A DNA stretch of 64,000 nt from Synechococcus sp. RS9909. Its GTDB lineage: Bacteria > Cyanobacteriota > Cyanobacteriia > PCC-6307 > Cyanobiaceae. Every line of letters starts with the position of its first letter. Within the stretch, counting starts at the first letter, position 1. The notes beneath the pieces were generated by a model, which searched no databases, had not been told where the DNA came from, and was given only the letters and a program-made list of their open reading frames with translations. Made by a program: the position numbers and the translations under genes. Below, one piece after another: positions 44,861-54,062 of this stretch. The stretch spans positions 682,001 to 746,000 of the forward strand of contig NZ_CP047943.1 in the NCBI RefSeq assembly GCF_014279595.1, in the 5' to 3' direction.

Positions 44861-44866
44861 TAGCAT
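44861..44866 (+). promoter_or_regulatory. Probable -10 box of ffs
   Basis: TAGCAT at 44861-44866 lies about 11 bp before the 5' end of the SRP RNA, where a -10 hexamer (TANNNT) is expected. No clear -35 hexamer is visible. Confidence 0.4.
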
Positions 44867-44876
44867 CACAACGACT

Positions 44877-44968
44877 CGGACCCATGCGGTTCAGACGCCT
44901 AAACCTGGTCAGAACCGGAAGGGAGCAGCCACACGGGATGCTCTGAGCAGGCGTGGACTCCGGGTCAC
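44877..44968 (+). ncRNA. ffs: Signal recognition particle RNA (small bacterial type)
   Basis: The conserved tip GGTCAGAACCGGAAGGGAGCAGCC-like core is at about 44917-44940 with the symmetric loop GGAAGG and AGCAGCC that bind Ffh. The ends CGGACCC (about 44877) and GGGTCA (about 44962) pair to close the helical hairpin. About 92 nt, the usual small bacterial size. It lies between panB and ftsZ. Ends are estimated to a few bases. Confidence 0.9.
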
Positions 44969-44995
44969 CCCATCCGCCGAGCCACAGCTCAGGCT

Positions 44996-46153
44996 TCAGT
45001 CGTTGGTTGACTCGCGACGAAGCTGACGCTGGCGCAGAAATTGAGGAATGTTCGCGCCGGAATCCTGGCTTGAAGACGGCGTGTAGGGCGTGGATTCAGA
45101 TCGTGCCGTGGCGCGTTCGCTGCGATAAGGCTGGCCGTTCTCAAAACCGGTGGCGATCACCGTCACGTGGATTTCACCCTCCAGTCGCTCATCGACGACG
45201 GCGCCCACGATGATGTTGGCTTCCGGATCCACCACGTCGTAGATCACTTCGGAGGCGGTGGTCATGTCTTCGAGGGTCATGTCGCGACCGCCGCTGATGT
45301 TGATCACACACCCCTTGGCGCCATCGATGCGGGCCGCCTCCAGCAGTGGGCTGTTGATCGCCGTCTGGGCGGCTTCCACGGCACGGGAGCGGCCGGAGCC
45401 GACGCCGATCCCCAGCAGGGCGGTGCCGGCCTCGGTCATCACCGAGCGCACATCGGCGAAATCCACATTCACCAGGCCTGGGCAGGTGATGATGTCGCTG
45501 ATGCCCTTCACGCCCATGCGCAGCACGTCGTCAGCGCTGCGGAACGCTTCCTGCAAAGGGGCTCCGGCAATCGCATCGCGCAGACGATCATTGGGGATCA
45601 CGATCAGGGTGTCGACATGCTCGGCGAGGCGGGCGATGCCTTCATCGGCCTGACGCATGCGGCGGCGACCTTCGAAGCTGAAGGGTTTCGTGACGATGCC
45701 CACGGTGAGGGCACCGCTTTCTTTGGCCACTTCGGCCACCACAGGAGCGGCACCCGTGCCCGTGCCACCCCCCATGCCGGCGGCGATGAAGACAAGATCA
45801 GCCCCCTGCAGTGCCTGTTGCAAATCGGCGCGGGATTCTTCGGCTGCTTTCTGGCCGATGCTGGGATTGCCGCCCGCTCCTAAGCCGCGGGTGAGGGTCT
45901 GGCCCAGTTGCACACGATGATCTGCCGCCGACTGGAGCAGGGCCTGGGCATCGGTGTTGAGCACCCGGTAGGCCACACCCTCCAGATCGCTCTGGATCAT
46001 GCGGTTCACGGCATTGCTGCCGCCCCCACCCACACCGATCACCTCAATCCGCGCAGACTGGCTGGGGAGGATGCCAGTGGAATCGGCATGGGGGGACTGA
46101 TGTGCTCCCATCATCTCCATCGTTGCGGCCGAACCATTGAGCTGTGGGTGCAT
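44996..46153 (-). CDS. ftsZ: Cell division GTPase FtsZ
   Basis: 385 residues. [14 protein letters not shown] and the tubulin signature [15 protein letters not shown] bind [15 protein letters not shown] is the T7 loop that completes the GTPase site of the next subunit. The C-terminal peptide IPQFLRQRQ is the conserved membrane-tether binding tail. The N-terminus of about 34 residues is variable and Met-rich, typical of cyanobacteria. It polymerises into the division ring. ftsQ lies 74 bp upstream in the same direction. Confidence 0.97.
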   Translation of the reverse strand: MHPQLNGSAATMEMMGAHQSPHADSTGILPSQSARIEVIGVGGGGSNAVNRMIQSDLEGVAYRVLNTDAQALLQSAADHRVQLGQTLTRGLGAGGNPSIGQKAAEESRADLQQALQGADLVFIAAGMGGGTGTGAAPVVAEVAKESGALTVGIVTKPFSFEGRRRMRQADEGIARLAEHVDTLIVIPNDRLRDAIAGAPLQEAFRSADDVLRMGVKGISDIITCPGLVNVDFADVRSVMTEAGTALLGIGVGSGRSRAVEAAQTAINSPLLEAARIDGAKGCVINISGGRDMTLEDMTTASEVIYDVVDPEANIIVGAVVDERLEGEIHVTVIATGFENGQPYRSERATARSESTPYTPSSSQDSGANIPQFLRQRQLRRESTND

Positions 46154-46227
46154 TATGTCCTTGCGGGTTGCATCCGCCGCTGATTCTGATCAGCCTTGTC
46201 GCCCGAACCCCGATCTGCAACGAAGCG

Positions 46228-47046
46228 TCAGGATTCGCTGGCGGGAGTCTTGCCAGCACGGAGCTGAAGTTCCGGTTTGGCGGGATCACTGAGATCGATG
46301 CTTGTGCCCGCTTTCTGGCGCAAGTGGCTGGGGAGGCTGCGGCTGAGTTGGGCCATGCTCACCACCTGTTGATCCAACAGGTTCGGGTCCGCGCCCAGGT
46401 CCACCCTGCCCAGAGCGGCTGTCTGAATGCTGATGGCCCCATCCGGAGCGATGCTGATGCGCTGCAAGGGGCTCCCCAGGGCATCGCGTCGCTCGAACAG
46501 TCGGGCGATCATGGGCCGCTGGCGAGCCGTCCAGCCCGTCACCAGGATCGAGGTTTCCGGCTGATCGCCCCGCGAGGCCACGGTCTGGGGCATCCATTGG
46601 CCGTTGCGATCGACCATGCCCTTCTCCATGCCCCCGGGGCTGACCCGACTGGCGGCCGCCATGGGGCGACGGTCCTCCAGGTCCACATCCAGGGCGGGCG
46701 GCAGGAGACGGCGATGCACAGCAGCTGATTGCACCGGCAGTTCCCGCAGCAGGGTGCGTTCCAGCGCCCTGGGGTCAAGGCTGAGCAGGGGCAGGGGGAA
46801 ACGGAGACCCGCCGCCTGGGTCACGGCCTCGCTGCTGATCCGTTCGCTGCCGTTCACCCGCAGTTGCTCCGGGCTGTGCAGGGTCCAGCCCATGCTCAAC
46901 AGAAGCCAGGCAAGAGCCGTGGCGCTGCCGCTGAACAGCAGCAGGCGCCACAGTTGAATCAGCCGGTCGCGGCGTCGTTCCTGGCGTAGGCGGCGGCGGC
47001 GTTCAACGCCGGGGGGGAGTGGGCGGGTAGATCGCTGGCGGCTCAC
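46228..47046 (-). CDS. ftsQ: Cell division protein FtsQ
   Basis: About 272 residues from GTG 47046, which overlaps the stop of the preceding gene as GTGA. A very Arg-rich cytoplasmic tail (ERRRRLRQERRRDR) precedes one membrane helix (about 36-53), then a POTRA-like domain (PEQLRVNGSERISSEAV) and a beta-rich domain. This is the FtsQ layout, linking the early and late division proteins in the periplasm. Position in a ddl-ftsQ-ftsZ block supports it. Confidence 0.85.
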   Translation of the reverse strand: MSRQRSTRPLPPGVERRRRLRQERRRDRLIQLWRLLLFSGSATALAWLLLSMGWTLHSPEQLRVNGSERISSEAVTQAAGLRFPLPLLSLDPRALERTLLRELPVQSAAVHRRLLPPALDVDLEDRRPMAAASRVSPGGMEKGMVDRNGQWMPQTVASRGDQPETSILVTGWTARQRPMIARLFERRDALGSPLQRISIAPDGAISIQTAALGRVDLGADPNLLDQQVVSMAQLSRSLPSHLRQKAGTSIDLSDPAKPELQLRAGKTPASES

Positions 47047-47453
47047 AGGTCGCAACGCGCCTTGGACATCAATTGGTTCATCCAGCTGCGCGCCCGTTGC
47101 GCATCGGAGAAGGGCACATCCATCTGTTGGCCATCGCCGATCAGGCGCAGGCGGCAGCGACCCTCCGATTCATGGGCCAGGGGAGCTTCTCCGGAGGCCA
47201 AGGCCATCAGCTCCACCAGTTCGAGGGAGTTGATCGTGAATCGTCCCTGTTCTTCGAAGCGACCGGCAGAAAAGCTGCACCATTGCAGTTCCCCATCCAA
47301 GACCCTGGCGGCCCCGCAGCCATCCAGCTTGGAGAGTTCGGCCCCTTCAGCCCAGCGCCGAAACAGGGTCTGGCGTCGACGCTCGAGCCAGCCGAGGGCG
47401 GCGAGGAGCACAAAGGCCAGGAGCAGGGGAAACCAGAGCAGACCGTGAATCAT
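47043..47453 (-). CDS. Conserved hypothetical protein between ddl and ftsQ
   Basis: 136 residues with one N-terminal membrane helix (residues about 4-22) and a soluble domain with four Cys residues (DGCGAARV, LQWCSF, EGRCRLRL, KARCDL). Its stop overlaps the ftsQ start, so the genes are coupled. It lies 32 bp after ddl. The cysteines may bind a metal or form disulfides. No family recognised. Confidence 0.7.
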   Translation of the reverse strand: MIHGLLWFPLLLAFVLLAALGWLERRRQTLFRRWAEGAELSKLDGCGAARVLDGELQWCSFSAGRFEEQGRFTINSLELVELMALASGEAPLAHESEGRCRLRLIGDGQQMDVPFSDAQRARSWMNQLMSKARCDL

Positions 47454-47485
47454 CGCTGGATCAGGGGAGCGCTGCTGGAAAGTGC

Positions 47486-48547
47486 TTATTCTCGCGCGCT
47501 CTCCACGAGCTGCGCCACCAGATCCTCGAGGGGCAAGCCGCTGGCCTCCCAGAGCATGGGATACATGCTCTGGGAGGTGAAGCCCGGCAGGGTGTTCACC
47601 TCATTGATCCAGAGGCGCTCCTGGGTTGCGTCGTAGAAAAAATCCACCCGGGCCTGGCCCACCACCCCGAGCACCCGACAGGCCTCCAGAGCCATCGCCT
47701 GCACGTCAGCCTGCCTCGCTGCGGAGATCGGGGCGGGAATCAGGGTGTGGCTCAAGCCATCGCTGTATTTCGTTTTGTAGTCGTACCAATCCGCATCGAA
47801 GCGGATCTCCCCCACCACGGAGGCCTTGAGCTGACGGACCCCGAGCACGGCACACTCCAGTTCCCGGGCTTGCACGCCCTGCTCCACCACCAGGCGGTGA
47901 TCCAGCTCCGCGGCCACCGCCAGGCCGCGCTCCAGTTCCGCCCGGTTCCGGACCTTGCTGATCCCCACCGACGAGCCAAGATTCGCCGGTTTCACGAAAC
48001 AGGGATAGCCCAGCTCCGTTTCGATCCGCTCGAGCAGGGTCGCGCGAGTGGCGGCATTGTTGAGGCTTGAGGCGTCCAGACCCACGTAGGCGACCTGGGC
48101 AAGGCCGGCGGCGGCAAAAGCCGCTTTCATCGCCAGTTTGTCCATGCCCATGGCCGACCCGAGCACTCCCGCTCCCACAAACGGTTTGGCCATCAGGGTG
48201 AACAGACCCTGCACGGTGCCGTCTTCGCCATTGGGGCCATGCAGCACCGGATACCAGATCTCCACGGTTTCGGATCCCGCCGGCAGCTGGGAGAAGCCAG
48301 GTGCGGGCAGGGGTTGGGGCAGATCAGCCTCCTCCGCTGCCACGCCGTTCTGCAGCACGCTCTCGGCCACCACCGCCGGCCACCAGCGCCCGGCGCGATC
48401 GATGTAAAACGGCACCACGTCGAAGCGCTCCCGGTTGCGTCCGCTGCGCAGGGCCTGAATCACCGTGGTGGCCGAGCGGATGGCGATGGTGTGTTCCCCG
48501 GATGCACCGCCAAACACCACGCCGACGCGAACAGGGGAAGAGGGCAT
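47486..48547 (-). CDS. ddl: D-alanine--D-alanine ligase
   Basis: 353 residues, full length for the family. [19 protein letters not shown] is the N-terminal signature, [16 protein letters not shown] binds the first alanine, then the ATP-grasp motifs [38 protein letters not shown] and GFTSQSMYP. It joins two D-Ala for peptidoglycan precursors in the cytoplasm. First gene of the ddl-ftsQ-ftsZ run on the minus strand. Confidence 0.96.
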   Translation of the reverse strand: MPSSPVRVGVVFGGASGEHTIAIRSATTVIQALRSGRNRERFDVVPFYIDRAGRWWPAVVAESVLQNGVAAEEADLPQPLPAPGFSQLPAGSETVEIWYPVLHGPNGEDGTVQGLFTLMAKPFVGAGVLGSAMGMDKLAMKAAFAAAGLAQVAYVGLDASSLNNAATRATLLERIETELGYPCFVKPANLGSSVGISKVRNRAELERGLAVAAELDHRLVVEQGVQARELECAVLGVRQLKASVVGEIRFDADWYDYKTKYSDGLSHTLIPAPISAARQADVQAMALEACRVLGVVGQARVDFFYDATQERLWINEVNTLPGFTSQSMYPMLWEASGLPLEDLVAQLVESARE

Positions 48548-48589
48548 GGAGAGAGGCCGGCACTGGCAGGAGCGCCAAACGTATCAGCC

Positions 48590-49987
48590 TCAGATGGGGG
48601 TGCCACTGAGGGAGAAGGACCGCACGGCCTCGATTCGAACCTCCACGAGATCACCCGGCTGCCATCGGCTGCCATCCGTGCGTGCGGCGGGGAAGAAGGT
48701 GAGCCGATTGGTGCGGGTGCGGCCCATCACCTGCTCGGGATCCTTGGGGTTGATGCCCTCCACCAGCACCTGCTCAGTGCGGCCGGCATAACGGGCGCTG
48801 CGGGCCCTGGCCACGCGCTCCACCAGGGCATTGATCTCCCGCAGGCGCTCCACCTTCACCGCTTCCGGTAGCTGATCGGGCCAGTCGGCAGCGGGGGTGT
48901 TGGGGCGGGGGGAGTAGGCGGCGGTGTTCACCTGATCGAAGCCGATCGCCTCGATCAGATCCAGGGTGCGCCGGTATTGGGCGGCGGTTTCTCCCGGGAA
49001 GGCCACAATCACATCGGCGCTGATCGCCGCATCGGGCATGCGCTCGCGGATGCGATCGATGATGCGGCGGTAGCGATCCACCGTGTAGCCGCGGGCCATC
49101 GCTTTGAGCACGGCGTCGTCGCCACTTTGGAAGGGGATGTGGAAGTGTTCGCACACCTTGGGCAGCTCGGCGCAGGCATCGATCAGGCGTTCGGTGAAAT
49201 AGCGCGGGTGGCTGGTGGCGAAGCGGATGCGCTCGAGGCCTTCCACGTCGTGCACGAACTGCAGCAGATCGGTGAGGGTGTGCTGGCGGCGTCCCTCCGG
49301 GGTGATGCCGGGGAGATCGCGGCCGTAGGCATCGATGTTCTGCCCCAGCAGGGTGATCTCCTTGAACCCCTGGGCAGCCAGTCCCTCCATCTCCAGCCGG
49401 ATCGCTGCCGGCAGCCGTGATTGCTCCTTGCCGCGCACGGAGGGCACCACGCAGTAGGTGCAGCGTTCGTTGCAGCCGTAGATCACGTTCACCCAGCCGC
49501 AGATGGCGCTGTCGCGGCGGGCGGTGGTGATGTCTTCAAGGATGTGGTGCTCTTCGGTGGCCACCACCTGCTGGCCCTGCTCCACCTGGGCCAGCAGCAC
49601 ATCAAGGCGGTTGGCGTGCTGGGGGCCCATCACCAGATCCAGCTCGGGCACGCGCCGCAGCAGCGATTCGCCCTCCTGCTGGGCGACGCAGCCGGCCACC
49701 ACCAGGGTGAGATTGGGATTGGTGCGTTTGCGCTGCGCCTGGCGCCCCAGATAGCTGTAAACCTTCTGCTCGGCGTTGTCGCGGATCGTGCAGGTGTTGT
49801 AAAGCACCAGATCGGCCTCCAGCTCGGCGCTCGCTTCGCGATAGCCCATGGATTCCAGGATTCCGGCCATACGCTCGGAATCGGCCTTGTTCATCTGGCA
49901 ACCGAACGTGGTGACCCAGTAGCTGCCGCGGCTCGAAGCGCGCTCAAGGCTGAGGGGTTGGCTGCTGGAGGAGGCGGAGACGGTCAA
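48590..49987 (-). CDS. miaB: tRNA-2-methylthio-N6-dimethylallyladenosine synthase MiaB
   Basis: 465 residues from a TTG start. [38 protein letters not shown] and VVAGCVAQQ carry the three Cys of the auxiliary [4Fe-4S] cluster. [20 protein letters not shown] is the radical SAM CxxxCxxC site. A TRAM domain ends it ([20 protein letters not shown]). It adds a methylthio group to A37 of tRNAs decoding U-starting codons. No better start is in frame before 49987. Confidence 0.94.
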   Translation of the reverse strand: MTVSASSSSQPLSLERASSRGSYWVTTFGCQMNKADSERMAGILESMGYREASAELEADLVLYNTCTIRDNAEQKVYSYLGRQAQRKRTNPNLTLVVAGCVAQQEGESLLRRVPELDLVMGPQHANRLDVLLAQVEQGQQVVATEEHHILEDITTARRDSAICGWVNVIYGCNERCTYCVVPSVRGKEQSRLPAAIRLEMEGLAAQGFKEITLLGQNIDAYGRDLPGITPEGRRQHTLTDLLQFVHDVEGLERIRFATSHPRYFTERLIDACAELPKVCEHFHIPFQSGDDAVLKAMARGYTVDRYRRIIDRIRERMPDAAISADVIVAFPGETAAQYRRTLDLIEAIGFDQVNTAAYSPRPNTPAADWPDQLPEAVKVERLREINALVERVARARSARYAGRTEQVLVEGINPKDPEQVMGRTRTNRLTFFPAARTDGSRWQPGDLVEVRIEAVRSFSLSGTPI

Positions 49988-50083
49988 GGGGAACGGCGTT
50001 TCGGAGAACCGCGGAGCGGACGGCTTGAATCAGTGTCGGTCACGGCGGTGCTGTGCCAGTTTGAAGATCGGTGCAATCAAGGG

Positions 50084-51169
50084 ATGGGCTGGTGCCTGCG
50101 GCGGTTTCCACTCACCAAGGCGGTGCCCCTGGCCATCAGTCGCGGCACCACCGCAGCGGTCGAGCACCTCATGCTGCGCTGTGAGGCCGAGGGGGTGGTC
50201 GGCCTCGGTGAGGCCGGTGGTCTCGACACGGGGCACCGCGCCTACGACACGGTGGCCATCGCCGCTGAATTAGAGGCGATGCTGCCCGCACTGGATGGGC
50301 TCGATCCGAGCCAGCGGCACACCTTCGCTCCGCTGTTGGCGCTCCTGTCACCGCCAGCTCGCTGCGCGGTGGATCTGGCGCTCTGGGACTGGTGGGGACA
50401 CCGCCTCGGCCAGCCGCTCTGGCGGCTGTTCGGGCTCGATGGCGATTGTGCCGTGGCCACCAGCGTCACCCTCGGACTCGGCCCTGTGGAGCAGGTGCTG
50501 CAGCGGCTCGAGCGTTGGTGGCAGCAGCGACCGGCCACCCGGATCAAACTCAAGCTGGGCAGCCCTGAAGGGCTCGATCACGACCGGCAGCTGCTGGACG
50601 CCGTCGCTGCCGCGTTGCAGCAGGAACAGCAGCGGCGCCAGCAGCCCCTGGAACTCCAGGTGGATGCCAACGGTGGTTGGTCGTTCGATCAGGCGCGACG
50701 GTTCATGCCCCAGCTCCAGGCCCATGGGGTGGTGTTGCTGGAACAACCGCTGGCTGCCAGTGCGGATCCGGAGCTCGATCGCACCGCCTTCGCCAGGCTC
50801 AAGCCCGACTGCCCGCTCCCCCTGGTGGCCGATGAGAGTTGCTGGGATCTGGAGGACCTGTTGCGCCTCGCTCCCCATGTGGATGGCATCAATCTGAAGC
50901 TGCTCAAAACCGGTGGCCTCAGCGAGGCCTTGCTCATGGCTCGGGTGGGTCAGCGACTCGGGCTCGATCTGATGGTGGGCTGCTACTCCGACAGCAGCCT
51001 GCTGAATGGGGCAGCCGCCCAGTTGCTGTCCTTGATCCGCTGGCCGGATCTCGACAGTCACCTCAATCTCCTGGATGACCCGTATCAGGGTCTGCCGATC
51101 GAAGACGACCGCTTGCGCCCGCCCCAGGCGGTGGGGCTCGGCATGGCTTCGGTGGCGGAGGTGGGCTGA
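50084..51169 (+). CDS. Enolase-superfamily epimerase (dipeptide epimerase-like)
   Basis: 361 residues. A capping domain starts MGWCLRRFPLTKAVPLAISR and the barrel carries catalytic Lys in IKLKLGSP (KxK), metal acids in LQVDANGGWS, LLEQPLAAS and VADESCWD, and Lys in NLKLLKTGG. This order is that of muconate lactonising/dipeptide epimerases such as L-Ala-D/L-Glu epimerase. It overlaps by one base the DUF1611 gene, its usual companion. It probably racemises a cell-wall-derived dipeptide, but substrate is unproven. Confidence 0.85.
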   Translation: MGWCLRRFPLTKAVPLAISRGTTAAVEHLMLRCEAEGVVGLGEAGGLDTGHRAYDTVAIAAELEAMLPALDGLDPSQRHTFAPLLALLSPPARCAVDLALWDWWGHRLGQPLWRLFGLDGDCAVATSVTLGLGPVEQVLQRLERWWQQRPATRIKLKLGSPEGLDHDRQLLDAVAAALQQEQQRRQQPLELQVDANGGWSFDQARRFMPQLQAHGVVLLEQPLAASADPELDRTAFARLKPDCPLPLVADESCWDLEDLLRLAPHVDGINLKLLKTGGLSEALLMARVGQRLGLDLMVGCYSDSSLLNGAAAQLLSLIRWPDLDSHLNLLDDPYQGLPIEDDRLRPPQAVGLGMASVAEVG

Positions 51170-52233
51170 TGCTGGGGGCGGATCAGGCGGTGGTGTTGCT
51201 CCAGCACGGGGGCCTGGACAGCCTCACTGGCAAAACCGGACTGGCGATGCTGCGCCATCGCCGTGGGCCGGTGGTGGCGGTGATCGATCCCTCCCATGCC
51301 GGGGCGTCCCTTGAGGCGGTGACAGGGATTCACCGGTCGGTGCCGGTGGTGGGTGATCTGCAGGAAGCCCTGGCCTTCGGTCCCGAGGTGGCCGTGGTGG
51401 GGTTGGCGCCGTCCGGAGGCCGGCTGCCGGATCCGGTGCGCGCCGATGCGTTGGCGGCTCTGCGAGCCGGGCTCTCCCTGGCCAGTGGGCTGCACACCCG
51501 GCTGGGGGATGATCCGGAGTTGCGGGCCGCCTGTCAGCCCGGGCAATGGATCTGGGATCTCCGTTGCGAGCCTGCAGGGCTGCAGGTCGCCCAGGCCAGA
51601 GCCGCCGCTTTGCCCCAGCGCCGGGTGTTGGCGCTGGGCACGGACATGGCCGTGGGCAAGATGAGCGCCTGTCTGGCGCTGCAGGCTGCTGCTGAGGCAC
51701 GGGGTCTGGCGTCGGGCTTCGTCGGCACCGGGCAGGCGGGCATCCTGATCAGTGGCGCCGGTGTGGCGCTCGATGCGGTGCGGGTCGACTACGCCGCCGG
51801 TGCGGTGGAAGCGGCCGTGCTCCGCTGCGCCGAGCGCTTGCCTGCCGATGGTCTGGTGCTGGTGGAAGGCCAGGGTTCGCTCTGTCACCCGGGGTCGTCC
51901 GCCTCCCTGCCCTTGCTGCGGGGCAGCCAAGCCACGGCATTGCTGCTGGTGCATCGGGCCGGCCAGGCGACGATCGACCGTCTGCCCCAGGTGCCGCTGC
52001 CGCCCTTGGTCGAGCTGGTGCAGCTCAGTGAGGCACTTGCCGCCATCGCGCGACCCGCGGGTGCGGGGCCGGCCCCCCGGGTGCGGGCCCTGGCGCTCAA
52101 CACGGCGCGCCTGGCTGCTCCTGAGGCACAGCGGGCGATCGCAGAAGCCGAGCAGACGCTTCAGCTGGTGTGTGCCGACCCTCTGCGAGGCGGCGCCGAT
52201 GTCCTGCTTCAGGCCCTGGTGGAGGTGAGTTGA
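51169..52233 (+). CDS. DUF1611 P-loop protein
   Basis: 354 residues with an N-terminal Rossmann-like domain and a Walker A-like loop LGTDMAVGKMSACLAL, the DUF1611 signature, followed by GLASGFVGTGQAGILISG. It is translationally joined to the epimerase (ATG overlaps TGA). Family members are predicted ATP-dependent enzymes acting on amino-acid conjugates; some are N-acyltransferases or ligases. Linked function with the epimerase is supported by gene pairing. Confidence 0.85.
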   Translation: MLGADQAVVLLQHGGLDSLTGKTGLAMLRHRRGPVVAVIDPSHAGASLEAVTGIHRSVPVVGDLQEALAFGPEVAVVGLAPSGGRLPDPVRADALAALRAGLSLASGLHTRLGDDPELRAACQPGQWIWDLRCEPAGLQVAQARAAALPQRRVLALGTDMAVGKMSACLALQAAAEARGLASGFVGTGQAGILISGAGVALDAVRVDYAAGAVEAAVLRCAERLPADGLVLVEGQGSLCHPGSSASLPLLRGSQATALLLVHRAGQATIDRLPQVPLPPLVELVQLSEALAAIARPAGAGPAPRVRALALNTARLAAPEAQRAIAEAEQTLQLVCADPLRGGADVLLQALVEVS

Positions 52234-52234
52234 G

Positions 52235-52308
52235 GGCGAGCGAGGGGATTCGAACCCCCGAATAGCGGCGCCACAAGCCGCTGCCTTAACCACTTGGCGA
52301 CGCCCGCC
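52235..52308 (-). tRNA. tRNA-His(GTG)
   Basis: The acceptor arm GCGGGCG pairs with CGCTCGC, with an extra 5' G (at 52308) opposite discriminator C, the hallmark of tRNA-His. The anticodon stem GCGGC/GCCGC encloses TTGTGGC, so the anticodon is GTG. TTCGAATC is in the T-loop. No CCA is encoded. Confidence 0.94.
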
Positions 52309-52407
52309 GCGTCGGTAAGAATCTAACAATTCGCCTTCAGCGCCCTGCAGCCCGCCACTTCCACGCGACGCGGGCCCAGCGCTGCCCACCTGGCACTGGC
52401 CATCGCC

Positions 52408-52779
52408 GTGGTCGGTGCTGGGGCCGCCCTGGTGGTCACCAATCCCTCCATGGCCGACTATCAGCAGCATGCCGGTGCCCAGCTGGTGCAGCTCGCCACC
52501 GAGGAGCTCTGTGATCGCCAGGCTCTGCCGATGGTCCTTCGCCTCTGGATTCGCGACTGTCCGCGGCTGATCGCCGATCAGCGCGGCGCACTCACGGCCC
52601 TGGCCGGCCAGGTCACCCGTCGCCGTTCCTTCGGGCTGTTCAGCGTCTTCACCACCCAGCTGGGGGGGAAGGATCTGCTGCCATCGCTGCGGCTGCCGGG
52701 TTACACCGTGACCACGATCGGCATTGCCGGCCAGTTCCTCACGGTGCAGACCAAGGCCGACGGGGGCAAGCTCGAGTGA
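52408..52779 (+). CDS. DUF4359 protein
   Basis: 123 residues from a GTG. It begins with a short hydrophobic helix (VGAGAALVVTNPSMADYQQH), then a small beta domain with two Cys residues (EELCDRQ and RDCPRL). NPSMADYQQ and LFSVFTTQLGG match the DUF4359 family. Upstream of this GTG the frame is open to a stop at 52324 but has no normal start, although it reads as a further hydrophobic stretch, so the true start may be noncanonical. The protein is probably exported or membrane-anchored. Confidence 0.7.
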   Translation: MVGAGAALVVTNPSMADYQQHAGAQLVQLATEELCDRQALPMVLRLWIRDCPRLIADQRGALTALAGQVTRRRSFGLFSVFTTQLGGKDLLPSLRLPGYTVTTIGIAGQFLTVQTKADGGKLE

Positions 52780-54062
52780 GTGCGATGGCTGGTGGTCCAG
52801 CGGCCGCTGGAACGCTTCACGCCTGGTGTCCCGCCAGCCTGCTCGATCAGGCCGGGCTGGGTGACGCCCGCAGGGATGGTTTGGTGGCGATCGAGATCGC
52901 CTGGCGGCACGGGGTGATCAGCGCCCTGCGTGCGCTCCCCCCCGGAGCGGCTCCCCCCACCGAGCTGCTGCTGCCCCGGTTGGTGGAGCCCCACGCCCAT
53001 CTCGACAAAGCCTTCACCTGGGCGGACCATCCCAATCACGAGGGCACCTACGCCGGGGCAATGGCGGCCAATCGGCAGGACCACGCCACGCGCAGCCTGG
53101 AGCGGGTGGTGGCCCGCGCCGAGCGGGGCCTGCAGCTGGCCTGGCGCCATGGGCTGCGGGGCATGCGGAGCCATGTCGACAGCCTTGGGCCTGGGGCTGC
53201 GTGCAGTTGGGAGGCGCTGCAGGACCGCCGCCAGCTCTGGCGTGAGCGGATTGAGCTTCAGCTGGTGGCCCTGGTGCCGATCAGCCACTGGAGCACTCCA
53301 GAAGCGGGCGAACTCGCCCGCCAGGTGGTTGCGGCGGGGGGGCTGCTGGGGGGCGTGCTGGTGCCCCCTTGCCGCGACGCCCAGACCCGCCGCGGCTTGG
53401 AGGATCTGCTCGCCCTGGCGGATCGCCTCGGGTGCGGCATCGACCTGCACATTGATGAAGCGGATCAGGATCCCGCCGCAGGCCTGCGGCTGCTGGTGCA
53501 TTGCCTGGATCGGCGCCCGGTGTCGGTGCCGATCACCTGCAGTCATGCCAGCAGCCTCGCGTTGCTTTCGGCTCGCGCCCTCGCCCAACTGGCGGATCGG
53601 ATGGCGGCCCATCGACTCGGCGTGGTGGCCCTGCCGCTCACCAATGGCTGGTTGCTGGGGCGCCGGCCGCAGCAGACCCCCCTGCAGCGGCCGCTGGCGC
53701 CGCTGCTGCAGTTGCAGCGGGCCGGCGTGGTGGTGGCTGTCGGAGGCGACAACGTGCAGGATCCCTGGTTCCCCGGTGGCAATTTCGATCCGATCGCCCT
53801 GATGGCGGCCGCCCTGCCCCTGGCCCAGCTGGCACCCTGGCAGCGCCACGGTCTGATGCCGTTCACCACGGAGGCCGCCCGCTTGTTGGGGCTGGCCTGG
53901 GACGGTCGCCTGCAGGTGGGCGCTCCAGCCGATCTGATCCTGCTGGAGGCCACGCACTGGGGAGAGGTGCTGGCCTCCCCCCCCCGGCGGCGTGTGCTGG
54001 CGGCAGGACGTTGGCTGGCGGAGACTGGTGCCGATCACAACACGGCGGCCAGCGGCTCATGA
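52776..54062 (+). CDS. Amidohydrolase (cytosine deaminase-like)
   Basis: 428 residues. The metal-binding HxH is PHAHLDKAFTWADH, and further ligands are likely in RSHVDSLG, DLHIDEADQD (His), ITCSHASSLA and VGGDNVQDPWFPGGN. This is the cytosine deaminase/adenosine deaminase-like branch of amidohydrolases; GTG 52776 overlaps the previous stop. The neighbours (epimerase, DUF1611, FAD oxidase) make amino-acid or amide catabolism as likely as pyrimidine salvage, so substrate is not assigned. Confidence 0.8.
   Translation: MSAMAGGPAAAGTLHAWCPASLLDQAGLGDARRDGLVAIEIAWRHGVISALRALPPGAAPPTELLLPRLVEPHAHLDKAFTWADHPNHEGTYAGAMAANRQDHATRSLERVVARAERGLQLAWRHGLRGMRSHVDSLGPGAACSWEALQDRRQLWRERIELQLVALVPISHWSTPEAGELARQVVAAGGLLGGVLVPPCRDAQTRRGLEDLLALADRLGCGIDLHIDEADQDPAAGLRLLVHCLDRRPVSVPITCSHASSLALLSARALAQLADRMAAHRLGVVALPLTNGWLLGRRPQQTPLQRPLAPLLQLQRAGVVVAVGGDNVQDPWFPGGNFDPIALMAAALPLAQLAPWQRHGLMPFTTEAARLLGLAWDGRLQVGAPADLILLEATHWGEVLASPPRRRVLAAGRWLAETGADHNTAASGS

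Noticed and set aside
44877-44968. tmRNA or 6S RNA at this position
   Set aside because: The GGAAGG symmetric loop and AGCAGCC tip identify SRP RNA; there is no tRNA-like domain or open bubble.
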